This document shows, in pieces, positions 22,150-34,853 of a stretch of 64,000 nt of DNA. The DNA comes from Gordionus sp. m RMFG-2023 (taxonomy: Eukaryota > Nematomorpha > Gordioida > Chordodea > Parachordodidae), in assembly GCF_954871325.1 (NCBI RefSeq), contig NC_088779.1, positions 15,378,846 through 15,442,845 on the forward strand, in the 5' to 3' direction. The stretch's first letter is position 1, and each line of letters starts with the position of its first letter. A program made the position numbers and the translations under genes. Below the pieces are notes generated by a model. That model made no database searches. It was not told the DNA's origin and saw only the letters and a list, made by a program, of their open reading frames with translations.

Positions 22150-23340
22150 AAACGAGCAATGATATAAACCTAAAAGAGATTATTAATCATTGGTATATTG
22201 ATAATATAAATAATTATTCGGAGATTGTAAAAAAATATATTTCGATTAAAGATAATATTTCGTTCGAAAAAGGATTATTATTTTATAATGATAGAATTAT
22301 TATTCCAGATATTTTAAAAAATGAGGTTTTATATGTGATTCATCGAGGACATCCTGGGATAGTGGGGATGAAATCATTGTCTAGATATTACGTGTTTTGG
22401 ACAAATCTCGATACTGATGTTGAAGACTTTGTTAAATGTTGTAAGAGTTGTCAAGAAGGAAGGCCGGAGCTAAAGAAGTGCCATTATACAATTGGAACAT
22501 TCCTACCCGACCGTGGGAACGATTACACATTGATTTGACAGGCCCCGTATCTGGAAAATATTGGTTAATTTGCGTAGACGCTTTTACCAAATGGGTTAAA
22601 GTTGCAATTTTAACACATATTAATTCGGCGAGTGTAATAAATAATCTGCGTAATTATTTCGCTAGATTTGGGTTACCTAGCTACATTGTCTCAGATAACG
22701 GTACTCAGTTTACTGGATCTGAATTCAAAACGTTTCTTTTTAAAAACAATATAAAACATTTTAGATCGGCCCCTTATAGCCCCAAATCGAATGGTTTGGC
22801 TGAACGATATATACGGACGATAAAGACGCGTTTCTATGCTGGAAGGAGATGTGGGACTCCGGACCAGTTAAATTTAGCAAATGTTTTAATTACTCACCGT
22901 AATACTCCCAATGCAACTACTGGTAAATCTCCTGCCGAGATGATGTTTGGAAGGTCGCTTAGGACGACATTGGATCAGTGGAAATTATCAACGAGAGAAA
23001 GGACGGAAAACGCTCTATGGAAACAAAAGTACTACAAAGATAGAAGTGTTGAACCTCGGGAGTTTGTAGAGCAGCAAAAAGTTTGGATAGCAAACGAAAG
23101 GACAGCAGGGTGGCATGAAGGAAAAGTGTTACAACGAAAAAAAGCAATATTGTACGATGTGGAATCAGAGGGGATCGTTAAAAACAAGCATGCAGATCAA
23201 TTGAGGGATGCACATACACAAGAGAAGGAAATACCCGTTACGTTGACCGAAGAAGTGGAAAAGGCAGAACATGAGAATACAACTCTTGAAAAAAGAGTTT
23301 CGAAACCCCCATTACGTTATCACGATGAATTCAATTTATA
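22150..23340 (+). pseudogene. Ty3/Gypsy integrase region
   Basis: The HHCC zinc-binding domain is visible as VIHRGHPGIVGMKSL ... CCKSCQ (about 22335-22455). The catalytic core follows with HIDLTGPV (about 22527), SDNGTQFTGSEF (about 22690-22725) and PYSPKSNGLAERYIR (about 22772-22816), giving the D, D and E residues of the DDE site. A C-terminal tail ends KPPLRYHDEFNL just before the purine tract. The family uses this enzyme to insert element DNA with a 5-bp duplication, consistent with CTATG here. The surrounding polyprotein is broken. Confidence 0.85.
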
Positions 23341-23351
23341 GTGGGGAGAAC

Positions 23352-23508
23352 TGTAATATAAATTGAATTTAAATTGAATATAATATTAACTTTTCGTTTG
23401 TAAATTATATAACCTGAAGGATTGAATTCATGATATATATATATACGTGATATTTTGTATTAAATTTACTTTTACTTTAACTTACTTTTTATTTAATAAA
23501 ACACTTCA
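23352..23508 (+). repeat. Right LTR of the Ty3/Gypsy element
   Basis: 157 bp, the same as 19271-19425 except for one additional TA in the dinucleotide run. Confidence 0.9.
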
Positions 23509-23513
23509 CTATG

Positions 23514-24150
23514 TAATATAACATTATTACTACAACAGCTGAGAGCATATGATTGCATATTTTAGATAAACAAGAAGGGTCAACTGTGTAGTCGTTTATA
23601 TATCATTTGAAATGGAAGATAATCTTTTAGAAATTTAATATCTCACAATAATTTTCTCGATTACTTATCTAGCTTCCATCATGTCATCTAAAAGGATAAC
23701 CTCCATATAGTTTTATGATTTGGATTGGTCGTTTATATATTCTTCAAAAATTGTTGATTTGGTTTAGGCCTATAAATTTTTCCTTATTAGTCCATTCTAT
23801 AAAACATTGTCTAAAATGATAACAGAGAGTTATATTTGTTTGATAACCTTTTGTCGATGTAAGTTGCTAAGAATTATATTATTATGTGGTTTTTAAAAAC
23901 CATTATCAATTGAGGCATATGTATGAATTAATTAATCTTTTTTATCACTTGTAATTCTTTATACGCAAATTTTATAACAGCATATACTATAATAAATAGA
24001 TTTTTTATTAAAAAATATTATTTTTAGAAATATCTTGTATTATATTAATTATTATGCCAGTTTATTTTGTATGCATAAAATACAAAATATGAAATTCAGA
24101 ATAATTGTTCAGGGTAAACAAATTTAAAAAAAATATAATATATTAATATA
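23514..24150. other. Gene-free stretch after the LTR element
   Basis: This is the right continuation of the target site. No frame, repeat or RNA gene is recognisable. Confidence 0.45.
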
Positions 24151-24154
24151 AAAC

Positions 24155-24285
24155 CCGGCTAAAGGCCGGTCAAAAAGCAGGCCGAAGTCCCGAATTGAAG
24201 GGTATGGGGGCAAATCCCCCCCCCCCCAAAAAAAAATTTCTCTAATTGAGCCCCCTGAGATTGTTAAGGCTAGCCACGCCTCTCT
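24155..24285 (-). repeat. Fragment related to the left end of the 24423-25564 element, inverted
   Basis: Read on the minus strand it gives GGCGTGGCTAGCC, a G run, then CGGCCTGCTTTTTGACCGG, which parallels the left end of the element beginning at 24423 (GGCGTAGCC, G run, CGGCCCGCTTTTGCTTGACC). The two lie head to head about 130 bases apart, so this looks like a truncated second copy. Confidence 0.6.
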
Positions 24286-24422
24286 ATTTATTCATGAAAA
24301 TTATAATTTTACTAAGTTTGATTTCTAATTTACTATATTTCTTATTTTATATTTTGTTACATTCCAAATTTATATTTTAATTTATTTTATTTTAATAAAT
24401 ATCGATAAAAAATTACTATTAT

Positions 24423-25564
24423 CATAGGCGTAGCCAAGATTTTTCTAAGGGGGGGGGAATTAAAAAATTACTTGGGGCTTCGCCCCCAGACCCCAATTTG
24501 GGCGGGCCTTCGGCCCGCTTTTGCTTGACCATCGGCCGGGTTACCTTAGTCTATATACATTAATAAAATATTTTTACAAGATAGGAGCTTAATTTTAATA
24601 AAAAAAAATAAGTTTGGAACAAATATGAAATATATTTTTATTAGTTTATATAAAATATAATAAATCACTTGTATATACATATATAAAAGCATGGTAATAA
24701 TTTATTCCAAACAAGTATAAGAAATTTATTTATAAAAAGTACATCTAGGTAAAATTCCACTTTTACACATATTGGACAGTTAAATAATAGTTAGTATTTT
24801 ATCAAAATTTACTAATCAAGGCTCTTGATAATAAATATAGCAACAATTTGCATTCATTTAACGCCAACTATTTATTTTAAATAAAAAATGTTAAAAATTA
24901 ATCTTCATATTATTCATCCCACAATGTCTTTAAGATATTTTCTGATGTCCTTATCAATATTTTATAGTTTTCTGTAAAATTTATAATTCGCTATATTGGT
25001 AAAAATTACTTGATTATCTTATGATAATTGATAAAACTAGATATATTGTAAATCTACGACATTTCACTGTTTGTATTGTGCTTTAATTTTTTTTAAATTT
25101 ATGATTTAATTTTATCAATAGTTTTATAATTATATTTTACTTTTATTAAGATAAATAAATTAAAATTACTCACTTTATAAAAAATTATATTTGATACATT
25201 ATATTATTTAGTATTTTTATGGATCTATTATTAATAATTATAATACATTTCACCTTTGTCTTAAGACTTATCTTTGGCTTATATTTAATTTCTTAAAAAA
25301 TATTTTTGGTTCACTTTTTTTATATATAAATGTTTTTTCCAAAAATGTATAAATTATGATGAATAGTTTTATAAAAAAATATCAACTTTTACATTCTTTC
25401 TTTCAAATTATTGTTTAAGATATATGCATACATTTTTGGGTGTCAAGGATGGGGGGATGACTAAGGGGGATATTTTTTATTAGCTTAAAATGATATTCAC
25501 AAAAGGTAATAAATTTCTGAAGGGGGGGGGGATTTACCCTTGCCTCCCCCCGGCTACGCCTATG
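24423..25564. mobile_element. Non-autonomous hAT-like element with GC-rich, G-run ends
   Basis: Inverted ends are CATAGGCGTAGCC at the left and GGCTACGCCTATG at the right. They are flanked by the perfect 8-bp duplication ACTATTAT (24415-24422 and 25565-25572). Runs of nine or more G lie inside both ends. The left end also holds CTTCGCCCCCAGACCCC and GGGCGGGCCTTCGGCCCGC, a strong hairpin. The 1.1-kb interior is A+T-rich with no transposase. The 8-bp duplication places it with hAT-type transposases; which family mobilises it is not known. Confidence 0.85.
24826..24925. repeat. Dispersed repeat, copy 2
   Basis: Matches 18740-18850 (GATAATAAATATAGCAACAA, TTTGCATTC, ATTTAACGCC, then TATTATTCATCC). 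It lies inside the non-autonomous element. Confidence 0.55.
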
Positions 25565-25572
25565 ACTATTAT

Positions 25573-28360
25573 GTATTGTTTATTTAACTCAGAAAATACA
25601 ATTCCTTAATCTATTTCTGAGAATGAGAAAATGCACAAATATAAATAGGAGTGAGACAGAAAATAATTTAAAAAATGAATTAAACTATATTACCAATATT
25701 TTAAATTATAAATAATTTATTTTAAAAAATAGCTCGCCGCGACAACAGCCGAACGCCGGTAAAAAAAATTAAAAAATTCCCGCCGTTAATTGAAGCTTCG
25801 GCGCACATGTCTAATTTTTTCATATGTCAATTCTTTGATCGCGAAGAAATTATAAAGCAAAGATATCGCGAAACCAATTTCGCGAATTTATACAAGTAAC
25901 TATCAAATACGTGTATTAAAAAAGAAAAGTTAATTATAATTTTAAAGATAAACAGTTAATTTTAATAAATTTTTAAAGATGATTGAAATGTTTAAATTGT
26001 AAAGGTAATTGAAAGGTTTAAATTGTAAGCAAAAATGACAATTATATGAAATAATTATTGATGGAATGTAAATTTAATAGTATAAAAGTGAGATCGTAAA
26101 TGTAATAATGAAAAAAAATAATAGGGAAAGTTTTATAATTTTACTTTATATTTTGATTTTATATTTTATTTATTTTAGAATGATTTTGATTAACTATTAT
26201 TTTAATAAATTGATTTGTCATCTTCAATTCTGGATCTAAATAATTAGTATAATCAAATTTTACAGTTTGGAATAAATATCACTAAATTACAGTTCTTCGA
26301 ATTTTACAGAAAACTTTTATTGCGTAGAGACTTAACGCCTTGGGATTAAATTGCGTGCAATGATAATATTTCCTTTATTTTTAATAATTTTTTTAAAAAC
26401 TCAATATAAATACAAGTGTTAACTTTTCTAGTATCTATTAATATTAATTTCAAATTTACTTCAAAAATATTACATGTGATATAAGCGAGATTCACAATTT
26501 TTACGATTTAGAACGGTAAATTAAAAAGTTAAATATAATTTGAATAGCTTGGATATTTATTCATTAAGAATATTCTCGTAGATCACATTTTTTCTTTCCT
26601 AAGTCTAAAAACAAATATATTTTATTTGATGTACATCTTTCCCCAAAATAGATTACTTATACCAGATATGATTTAATTATACTAACAATGCTATTAAAGA
26701 AGATCAAATCTTAATTTTTCTTATGAATAATCATGATTAGCTTGAATACATTTATTCATTTATTATGTATCTAGTATCTCATATTTTTATTTTATAGTTT
26801 TGTTTCCTAACCCTAATAACAAATATATCTTATTTGACTGTACAATTTTCACAAACTAGATCCAGATATGATTTAATTATATTAAGAATATATTTTTTAA
26901 TTTTAAAGGAATTAATTTGCCATTTTAGAATTTTAATTTTTTGATATTATTTATTAACTAAATGGGAAAGTTTCTGCAATAAAAATTTCTAGGAATTTTC
27001 TAACCATAAGCGTGCATATGCCAAAATTAAAAATTAAATGTTAAAACTCAAATTGTGAATTAAACCAAACACTTTTTATTCAGTTTAATTTTTATATATC
27101 TATATACATAATTCTAATTAGTTTGTATGAGAAAAGTCAACTTAAGATCTTACCAAACCCATATTATTATTTTTATGACTTAACCTTGAACCGTTATTTT
27201 TATTCCATTCCAACTGATATCCTTAGGATTTGGATCCCTATTTTTTTATCATAACTTTGGCCTATGGCCATTTTATAACAAAAGGTTTTTTTAAAGCGAA
27301 GAGAGGCCGCTTTAGAGTTGTATTTCACATACTATCTCGTTATTGCTTAACTTTTGAACATCCAAACTTTATTTTTTAAAATTCATTTGTTTCTTTATTT
27401 ATAATATATTAATAATATTATTTATAAATTTATTTTTATATAATCATGTAACATAACACTGTTTATTCGAATAAAATTATTTCAGTGAGGAATGACCCAA
27501 TCTAATTAAAAATTCTGGTTGAATCATATCAGATAACATTTGATCTGGCTTTTGTTTGTTGCGTCTTTTATGTGAATTTCTTTGATTAAATTTCCGAGAC
27601 GGCAATTCGTAAATTGGGTCATTATAATCATGGTTTAAATTATCTAATAAATATTAAATAGAATAATTTTATATCCAAAGTGATAAATAAATAATTTATT
27701 ATGAAATTATTTTTATCTTTACATCTAATTTTATTCTTGAAAAATACGATTTTTTATAAAAAATTATTTAAAAATTTAATTAATTTCAATTCAAAATGGC
27801 AATGAAAAAAAAGGTATAAATTTTTAAAACGTTCAATATGCAAACATTAAGATTCCCGGAAAATAATTTTCCTTGAAATTAATACATCAGAAAAAAAATC
27901 CAGAAAAAAAACTTCCACCAAAAATGATCAGGAAAATATTTATTGGATAAAATCCCAGAAAATAGCCTTTTTCTAATTTTATTTATTAATCTAGAATGTT
28001 TCTTTTCCAAAACACATTAATACTATTATAACTAAATTTTTGTACTTTTCCCATAACCTTAACCCCGCCCCCCCCACCCACCTTTGTTTTTAAAAGTGAA
28101 ATATTGATACACGCTCTAATGTTTTAAAATATGTTCTATTTCTTAAATCATCTTATTATAAATTTTTAGTTTATTTATTTGGTGGAAGGAGCCAGATATA
28201 TTTATAAATGCATATTGACATATTAATTAATAATTTTTTTATAAAATATAGTACACTATATAAATATTCTAATTCTAATTCACAATCACAAGATGTTAAT
28301 TATTTCTAAGAATTCTTGTAGATCAAATAAAAAATCAAAAATTTTATTCACATTCATCAG
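25573..28360. other. Gene-free stretch with a GC island and a tandem duplication
   Basis: At 25731-25805 a GC-rich patch (CTCGCCGCGACAACAGCCGA ... CCCGCCG ... CTTCGGCGCACATG) stands out, followed by TCGCGAAA-type repeats to about 25890. Around 26562-26685 and again 26785-26890 the same ~110-bp text occurs (CAAATATATTTTATTTGA ... CCAGATATGATTTAATTATA), an old duplication with a ~215-bp offset. No gene is supported. Confidence 0.5.
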
Positions 28361-28656
28361 AGATCTGCAGACCAGGTTACAAGCCGGCTCTGCGGTACCC
28401 AGGCTGGGCCGTTATTTAATACCCGGGCCGAGCCGGGTTTATATTTTAAAAAAAATACCTGGGCCCCGGAGAGGGCCGTTCATTTTAAAACCAAATATTT
28501 TAAATCGTCATTTAATAACTACAAATATAAAAATAAGCATAATATATTTTTAAAAAATCCGGCACGGGTCGAGACTAAAAATATAAAACTCGGGCCTGGT
28601 CGGGCCATAATTTTTTTTAAAAATCCGGGCTGGGCAAATGGCGCCTCTGCAGGTCT
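28361..28656. mobile_element. Short GC-rich-ended element (hAT-like MITE), copy A
   Basis: The ends AGATCTGCAGACCAGG and, inverted, AGACCTGCAGAGGCG enclose 296 bp. Repeated CCCGGGCCG/GGGCCTGGTCGGGCC motifs alternate with A+T-rich spacers. Composition contrasts sharply with the surroundings. Related copies lie at 53825-54210 and 57490-57707. No transposase is present. The open frame spanning 28293-28553 is an accident of this composition. A clean 8-bp duplication was not seen. Confidence 0.65.
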
Positions 28657-30690
28657 TATTTATATCAAATTTATGATATTCTTATTGACAAATTTTATAT
28701 TAAAAACTTGGCCTAAAATCTCATTCATCTTTTATCTTATTCTATTCTCCTCAAAGAAATATATATTAAAAATGATGTACAAATTGTATTTTTTTTATTT
28801 ACTCTCATTTAAGTTATAACAAGGATAATAGATAATTTTTTATTTTTAGCCAAGTCTCAAACCAAGGAAAATGATGTAATTTTTTATTTTAAATTTCTCA
28901 TTCAAACGTTTAATATCTTATTCCCTTATTCTCCATACAGAGATGAATAATGTATTCAGCATGCCTTTTATGATCAAATAATTAATTTATAATTATTTTA
29001 AATATAGATATTCGTCTACTTTTTATTGTATTGTATGCTAACTATTCAAGCTACATTTTTAGATTTAATATGACTTCTGATATTTTTCATTGGAATGTCT
29101 TAATAAATTATTTATTACACAACAATTTCAAGCAATATTTTCAAAAAAATGATGTAAATTGGCCGATAATATGAGAATCGGAATATTATTATATTACAAC
29201 TTAAAAAACTAAGAGATAGTATTATCAAGAATTTTTCGAGATTTATGATTGTTGAGGCGAAAATGATTTTGAGATTGTCAAGGCTCAACTGACAAATAAA
29301 TCGTTTCAATATTAATGTGAACACAATTGAGGATTTTTATAAAATAACCGTTTTATTCCATTTTTGGATACATTATTGACTTAAATCAATGATTGATTTG
29401 TGATTCATCAAATGGCTCTATCCAATTTATAAATAATACTGTATCTTATAATTCTCTCTGGTCTGAGTATATATTAAATCTTGATATGGAAAAAATTAAA
29501 TATTTAGCTAAATTTTATTCAGAGGATATAAATGTATCTGAACGTCTCTTAATTTTAGAATATAAATGATATGAAAGATTAATTTTAATCTTTAAAATAT
29601 ATTTATGAGTTCCAAATATATTAGAATTAATATATTTTGGCAATGATACTGTAATTAGTATCTTTGTAGAATTCCTGGATGCGCACATGTTAAAATATGA
29701 TTGTATAACTTATTTAAATTAGCCTAATACATTTAATTCTTTTTATATTAAATATTTAAGTAACTATAAGTTTTCTATTTAGTTTACAAATTAAAGAAAA
29801 TGAGCTCAAATGATTTTCGCCACATAAATTATTTTATTTAAAATTTATGCGTAATTATAAGATGAAACATGTATTGAGATTATAGAATAAATAAAAGAGA
29901 GGTAAAAGGTCAAAAGAGAAAAAGAGAAAAATGCATGCTATGATCTATAGACTATAATCATTTTAAAATATATTATTTATTTATATGTAAACATACTATA
30001 AAGTCCATTTAAAAATGGAACATTATATCCTGGAATTGTCATTAGTCCAGAACCTTTGGAATTAGGAAGACTAGGAAACGATATGATTTTTTCCATCAAA
30101 TTTCCAAAATAACCTTTCTGATACGCATTATTTGCTGATAAAGGGAGATCATAAAATGGAAAGCACTCATAATGATGATATACCTAGAGATAAAAAGCCA
30201 TTAAGAAACAATTTTTAAATATACCATTAAGCATATTGACATCTTTAGAAGTGAATTCATATTTTGAATTAAAGAAATAATAGAAAATAAATAATATATT
30301 TTATCATTAAAAATTATGATCTTAATAATCATAATTTATCATTTTATTGTTATTATAAAGTCATAATAATCTAGATTATGATTTATACGAGAAAGTTAAA
30401 AAACATAATTAAAAGTTTATTGGGTGTAGGTTGAGATAAGAAAATTTATAAATTGCGAATATTATGAAAAAGTAAAAGAATAAAACAAATCTATCTTAGT
30501 ATTCTCGGAAGGAAAATCTTGAAAAAAATACCTCTATATGAAAAACTTACCGAAAAGGGGCCTTGATAAAAACACAAATAAAAAACATAAAACCGAAAAT
30601 TTGGAACCCTTATTTCCCCCCTTCCCAAGATATAAAAGTTAGGGAAGTCAAAATCAAATTTAAAAAATTTTTTCTTCTAAAAACGGCTTT
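28657..30690. other. Gene-free stretch with faint coding-like fragments
   Basis: Between about 29110 and 29720 the plus strand contains open runs such as NIIILQLKKLRDSIIKNFSR and DMEKIKYLAKFYSEDINVSE, separated by stops. The residue make-up is not that of random A+T-rich sequence, so this may be an old coding relic, of either a transposon or a host gene. I recognise no domain. The rest shows nothing. Confidence 0.3.
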
Positions 30691-31130
30691 TAGCTATGTT
30701 ACATGCAAAAATTTGTTCGCAAAAGACATTATCACAAAGGAATACCGCGAAAATCGATTATCAAAAGATGTTTCAGTGAATTCATTACCCCAAATAACGC
30801 GAATATAATCGCAAAATTAATATCGCGATTGCATTTTAGCGAATATGATACAGCGAAAAATTATTGTTATTGCATTACCACATATGCATTTTCGCGAAAG
30901 AATTATCACAAATGCATTATCACGAAATTTTATAATGAATGCTTTTTGTTGGCAAATGTATTACCATGAATTTACTACCGCTAAAATATTACCCCCGATG
31001 CTTCATTGCAAATATATTGTCCTTTGTATTCAAATATATTATACCGCCAATGCATTATCACAAATGCATTGGGAATGTATTATCTGATGGCAAATGCATT
31101 ATCGTAAATGAATTGTCGCTTGGCCAATAT
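30690..31130. repeat. Degenerate tandem repeat around TTATCGCGAA/AATGCATTATCAC
   Basis: Short motifs of the type ATTATCACAAATGCATTATC and CGCGAAAATTATTG recur about every 20-30 bases for ~440 bp. TGCATTAT and its neighbours repeat more than ten times. No unit is clean. The overlapping short open frames in several phases are by-products of the array. The arrangement resembles subterminal repeats of a DNA transposon whose ends are lost. Confidence 0.55.
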
Positions 31131-31139
31131 TACATTATT

Positions 31140-32386
31140 ACATTTATTGGCCCTTGAACAGGCTAAATTCAGCCCTCAATAGGGTTTAAAGTGGGATTCA
31201 AACAATTTTTTTTTTTAAAAAAAAGGCGCTCTGAAATTAGGATAAAGCAATAAATTTTTTACTTTATTTGATGTATAAAATGAATTATATTTTTTAATTA
31301 AAATTTTTAGGCAGACTTAGCTCAGGTCCTTTCTTTCTTTCTTTCTTTAATGAAAAATTGGGATAGGGTTTTGGACCGAAATAAATTAAATTTTGCAAGG
31401 GTTAAGACCAAGCCTTCATCCCTAGATTGCACCGACAGATAATTGTGTTTTTATTTAATATAATGAACTAGAATTAGTATTGTTTTTTTAAAAAGATACA
31501 AATATTTATAAAGTCTGAACCATGTATTACCATATTTAAGGAGCCCGATATAGATAACAAACGTGAACCTAAGAACAGTTTTCATAATTCAAAATATCAT
31601 TCAAAACATCTCTTTTAATTTGGATCATTTCTTGGTAGATTTATTCAAACTTCTTCTCGCGCTTAATCAGAAAGAAAGGGCACATCACACAACACGACAT
31701 GGCATAGTATACAGCATCATAACAAAGAGGTTTAGAATTGAATGGTTTACCAAGAGCTTAGTTCATGTAATTTCTGATGATAAAATTAGAGATTAATTAT
31801 TCTCTCAAGATAATATAACTATTGACTTAAGAATTGAGAAAAAAATCGAATATTAATTTCCTTGATTTATTTTTGTGATAAAATGATAGTGCCTATCAAA
31901 AATATGAATACTGAAATTATTTCAATTACCAATAACAATGCTTATCCCTACACCGTTAAAAGGATTTTAGATTTGCCAATTTAACTGAATATTGATTATA
32001 TTATATAATATTTAAAAAATGATCCATATTTTTGTATTGTTTGCCTAAATATTTATGCCTGTATTTTATAATCTTCAATCTACACTAAATATTCCACAAT
32101 AGTAATGAACCTTTTATAATTTTTTAAAACCATAACCTTTATTTTATATTTTATAGCACCGGAACTATAACTAAATTTCTAAATTATGTAGCACATGCCG
32201 AACCACATGTATAAAAGTTACACATTATATTTTTATACCGCATCACTCATTAATTTAACCTTATCTGGTTAGGTTTTTGCTACCTGGAGTTCTTTACTTA
32301 TGGTTAAAAGACAAAATTTTATAAAGAAAAATGTATATTAAAATTAAATAGAATATACTTAGGAATAGGTAAAGTTAAATGAATGA
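31140..32386. other. Gene-free stretch
   Basis: Holds a short CTTT microsatellite (about 31329-31348) and otherwise nothing recognisable. A 77-codon open frame at 31563-31796 has no domain and no support as a gene. Confidence 0.4.
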
Positions 32387-32387
32387 A

Positions 32388-33871
32388 CTAGTACCGGACC
32401 TAGTTGGCGGCCCAGGGCAAAATCTAAATCAGCAGCTCTTTAAAAAACGACAATCTATTTAAGTTTATAAAAATTAGTATTTTGACAGACACTAGCATGT
32501 AAAATTTATTTAAATTTAATCATAAATATGAGTAACGCATATTAAAAAAAATTAGTATACTGCATGAATATATTCATTAAAAATATTCGTTTAAACATAT
32601 GTCCTTCTCGCCTTTTATTGGAAAAGAGGATATATATACATCAGTAATATCTAACGACTAGGCGAATACATTTTCGATTTAAATTAGGGATAAGTTGCGA
32701 GGCGGTCTTGCGCCATGTAGGATTTTAAGTAAGTAATAATTAGTTGAACATTGAGAAGATGAGTTCAGCTGTTTGGAGGGCTTCATTTAGCCTACTTGTG
32801 TAAATATATCACAAAAAGATTTTTAATGGTCTAGCTTACACAATATTTATTTAAAAATTTTATTCGGCTAATTGATCTAATATATTACTATCGCTTTCTA
32901 ACAAATCTTGATCCATTAATAAAATATTTAGTTGATCACAATATTGTTTAGCTCAATTTCAGGCCCAATGCAGGTATATCAAATGGAAATCTACTATGAT
33001 CCTTACATTCTTCCAAAGGTACCTGATCGAAATCGATTGGTGTATAATGTATCTTTTAAAGTGTTTTAATAGCGCCCCTTTTGAGATAAATAAATTCAGC
33101 TTCTCACTTCTTTCTTTTAAGTTTCTCAGCACTTGAATCAAATTTGTTTCCTCTTCATGTCTGAAACTAGTATATAATATTATATTAAATTAAAATCTAA
33201 TCGTCGAATCAAAGCCTAATTAAAATAACTCAATTAGATGAGGGCAATTTAAAGTACCTACATATAAAGTTAATGTCTTAAATGAAGACAATTCTATGAT
33301 AAAACTAATCTTAATATCCATAGAATGTCACCTAGGTGATTTCTTAAACCAGATTTTTCAAATTTATAAAATATAGTTCTATCTAATTTTTATTGATCAA
33401 TTAAATTTTTTACCTCTAATTTACTTAGTATATTGAATAAATAATTTTTGATTTAAAATTTTTAAGTTTCTTAGAAGAAAAAAGAAAATTGCTATAACTA
33501 AAAATTAAATCAAATTTTTTGTAACCAATATATTGCAAGACATGTGAAAACTTTATTTTTTTTAAAAAATCATAAAATAATTAAACAATTTATAGATTCT
33601 TTTAAATTTTGGCATATAAAAAACATTGCAATTTCACCATTATGGACTTTACAAAATAAATTATATTTTTTCATTTGACTATTTTAGTAGTTAGGGTTAA
33701 TTTTTTTAAAAATATTAAAAAATTTGCATTTTTTTAAAAATATTATAAAATTTGCATTTTTTTCTATAAAATCAAACAAGAAACTAAATTTGGCGGCCCT
33801 TAAAATCGTCAAATTTCTGGGGCCCGATTCGGCTGCCCCACTTGCGCATGCCGAGGCACGGGTCTACTGAT
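32388..33871. mobile_element. Probable worn non-autonomous element with GGCGGCCC-type ends
   Basis: The left side TAGTACCGGACCTAGTTGGC with GGCCCAGGGC and the right side GGGGCCCGATTCGGCTGCCC ... GGCACGGGTCTA are GC-rich in inverse orientation around an A+T-rich, gene-free interior. Matching ends are imperfect (TAGTACCGGACC against TAGACCCGTGCC) and no 8-bp duplication was found, so the limits are approximate. A nearby local duplication (AAAATTTGCATTTTTTT, about 33715-33765) sits inside. Confidence 0.4.
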
Positions 33872-34407
33872 TCATATATTACTAAAAATTACTTCGCTAC
33901 TCCTTAAAATATATAGTTTCTAAATTGAGCAAAACTCATTGCACAAGGCGAATATTAGCTTAGAAATAAATAAACCTCCAATAGAACTTATTATCTTATA
34001 AGATTTATTATTAATAAAATGTGAGACTAATCCACTACTCTGCTTCTTTAAAGCCTCTCTTTAACCTAATTAATTTTGTAGTTATAACCAAGTGCTACAA
34101 AAAAAATTTGAAAGACAAATAAGTTAATTTAAAAATATATTTCACTGTTTTTTTTATATAAAATTGAACTATATTATATATTATAAATCATGTTGGTGGT
34201 GTATCTAAGGAAGGGGAGCAAAAAGTGTCCATTTCAATTAGACTTTCACAGCTTTGAAAACAAAGGAAACAGATTATAAATTGTCAAACCGAATTATAAA
34301 TTATTAGCCAATAATATGATGGGTGGCAATAACGTTGTAAGTGTTACTTACATTCTCCTCCCCCAAAAAACAGAATAAGAATTTTTGCTAAAAATTTTTA
34401 TATTAAC
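33872..34407. other. Gene-free stretch
   Basis: A+T-rich sequence with no recognised gene, repeat or RNA. Confidence 0.4.
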
Positions 34408-34853
34408 CAGAGTTGTTAACGCTCTTTTTTAATAGTAGCTAGCTCCTACCTTCTCAAAAGAAGTAGCTCCCGCTCCCGCTACTAAGTTTTTAAAAGGATG
34501 AAACCCGCTCCAAATAATGGTGCGTAGCCCCTCCTTTGAGTTTATTTTTTTTTAGAAAGTACAGGAAACAAAATTATTTTTTATTATTTATGTTAAATGA
34601 TATATCAAAATATTTATAATCTTTTATTACCTATTAAAAGTAATAAATTTTCTAAATTTGAATCTAACATTCACTTCTCTCCCATAAAACCTGTTAGCAA
34701 TACTAAACAGGCGTTCAACAGTGGGGTATTGTATTTTATAAAAATAATTCAGGAAATTTATCAAAAATAGTAATTTTGATATCATTATTTATAAAATATT
34801 TGTCCAATATATTATCTTCCTGATGATATTTTTGCATCAGGAATTTGTTTTCT
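34408..34853 (-). mobile_element. hAT fragment: right end and dimerisation-domain remnant
   Basis: The terminus CAGAGTTGTTAACGCTC is followed by GTAGCTAGCTCC/CCCGCTCCCGCTAC subterminal repeats. It resembles the ends of the hAT at 8686-10097 (CAGAGTTGTTAAAGTACCGC with GTAGC repeats). Further inside, the minus strand encodes the C-terminal domain, as expected next to the right end of a minus-strand copy. The opposite end is not found, and another hAT terminus begins immediately at 34854. Confidence 0.65.
34640..34790 (-). pseudogene. hAT transposase C-terminal remnant
   Basis: The minus strand reads FLINFLNYFYKIQYPTVERLFSIANRF and then YGRE and RFKFRKFITF. YPTVERLFSIA is the core of the hAT dimerisation domain. 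Only about 50 codons are left. Confidence 0.6.

Larger units (their letters stand above)
19271..23508 (+). mobile_element. Young Ty3/Gypsy LTR retrotransposon
   Basis: The 155-bp left LTR (19271-19425) and 157-bp right LTR (23352-23508) begin TGTAATATAAATTG and end AAACACTTCA. They differ only by one TA step. The element is flanked by CTATG (19266-19270 and 23509-23513). The primer site begins TGGCGACGAT one base after the left LTR, and a purine tract GTGGGGAGAA precedes the right LTR. The interior holds, in order, gag with a CCHC knuckle, protease, reverse transcriptase, RNase H and integrase, the Ty3/Gypsy order. Identical LTRs mean a very recent insertion. Despite that, pol is broken in about four places, so it reads as a fossil, although gag and protease are in good shape. 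Confidence 0.95.

Noticed and set aside
28293-28553. 86-codon open frame with glycine- and proline-rich text
   Set aside because: It lies across the GC-rich miniature element and is explained by its CCCGGGCC repeats.
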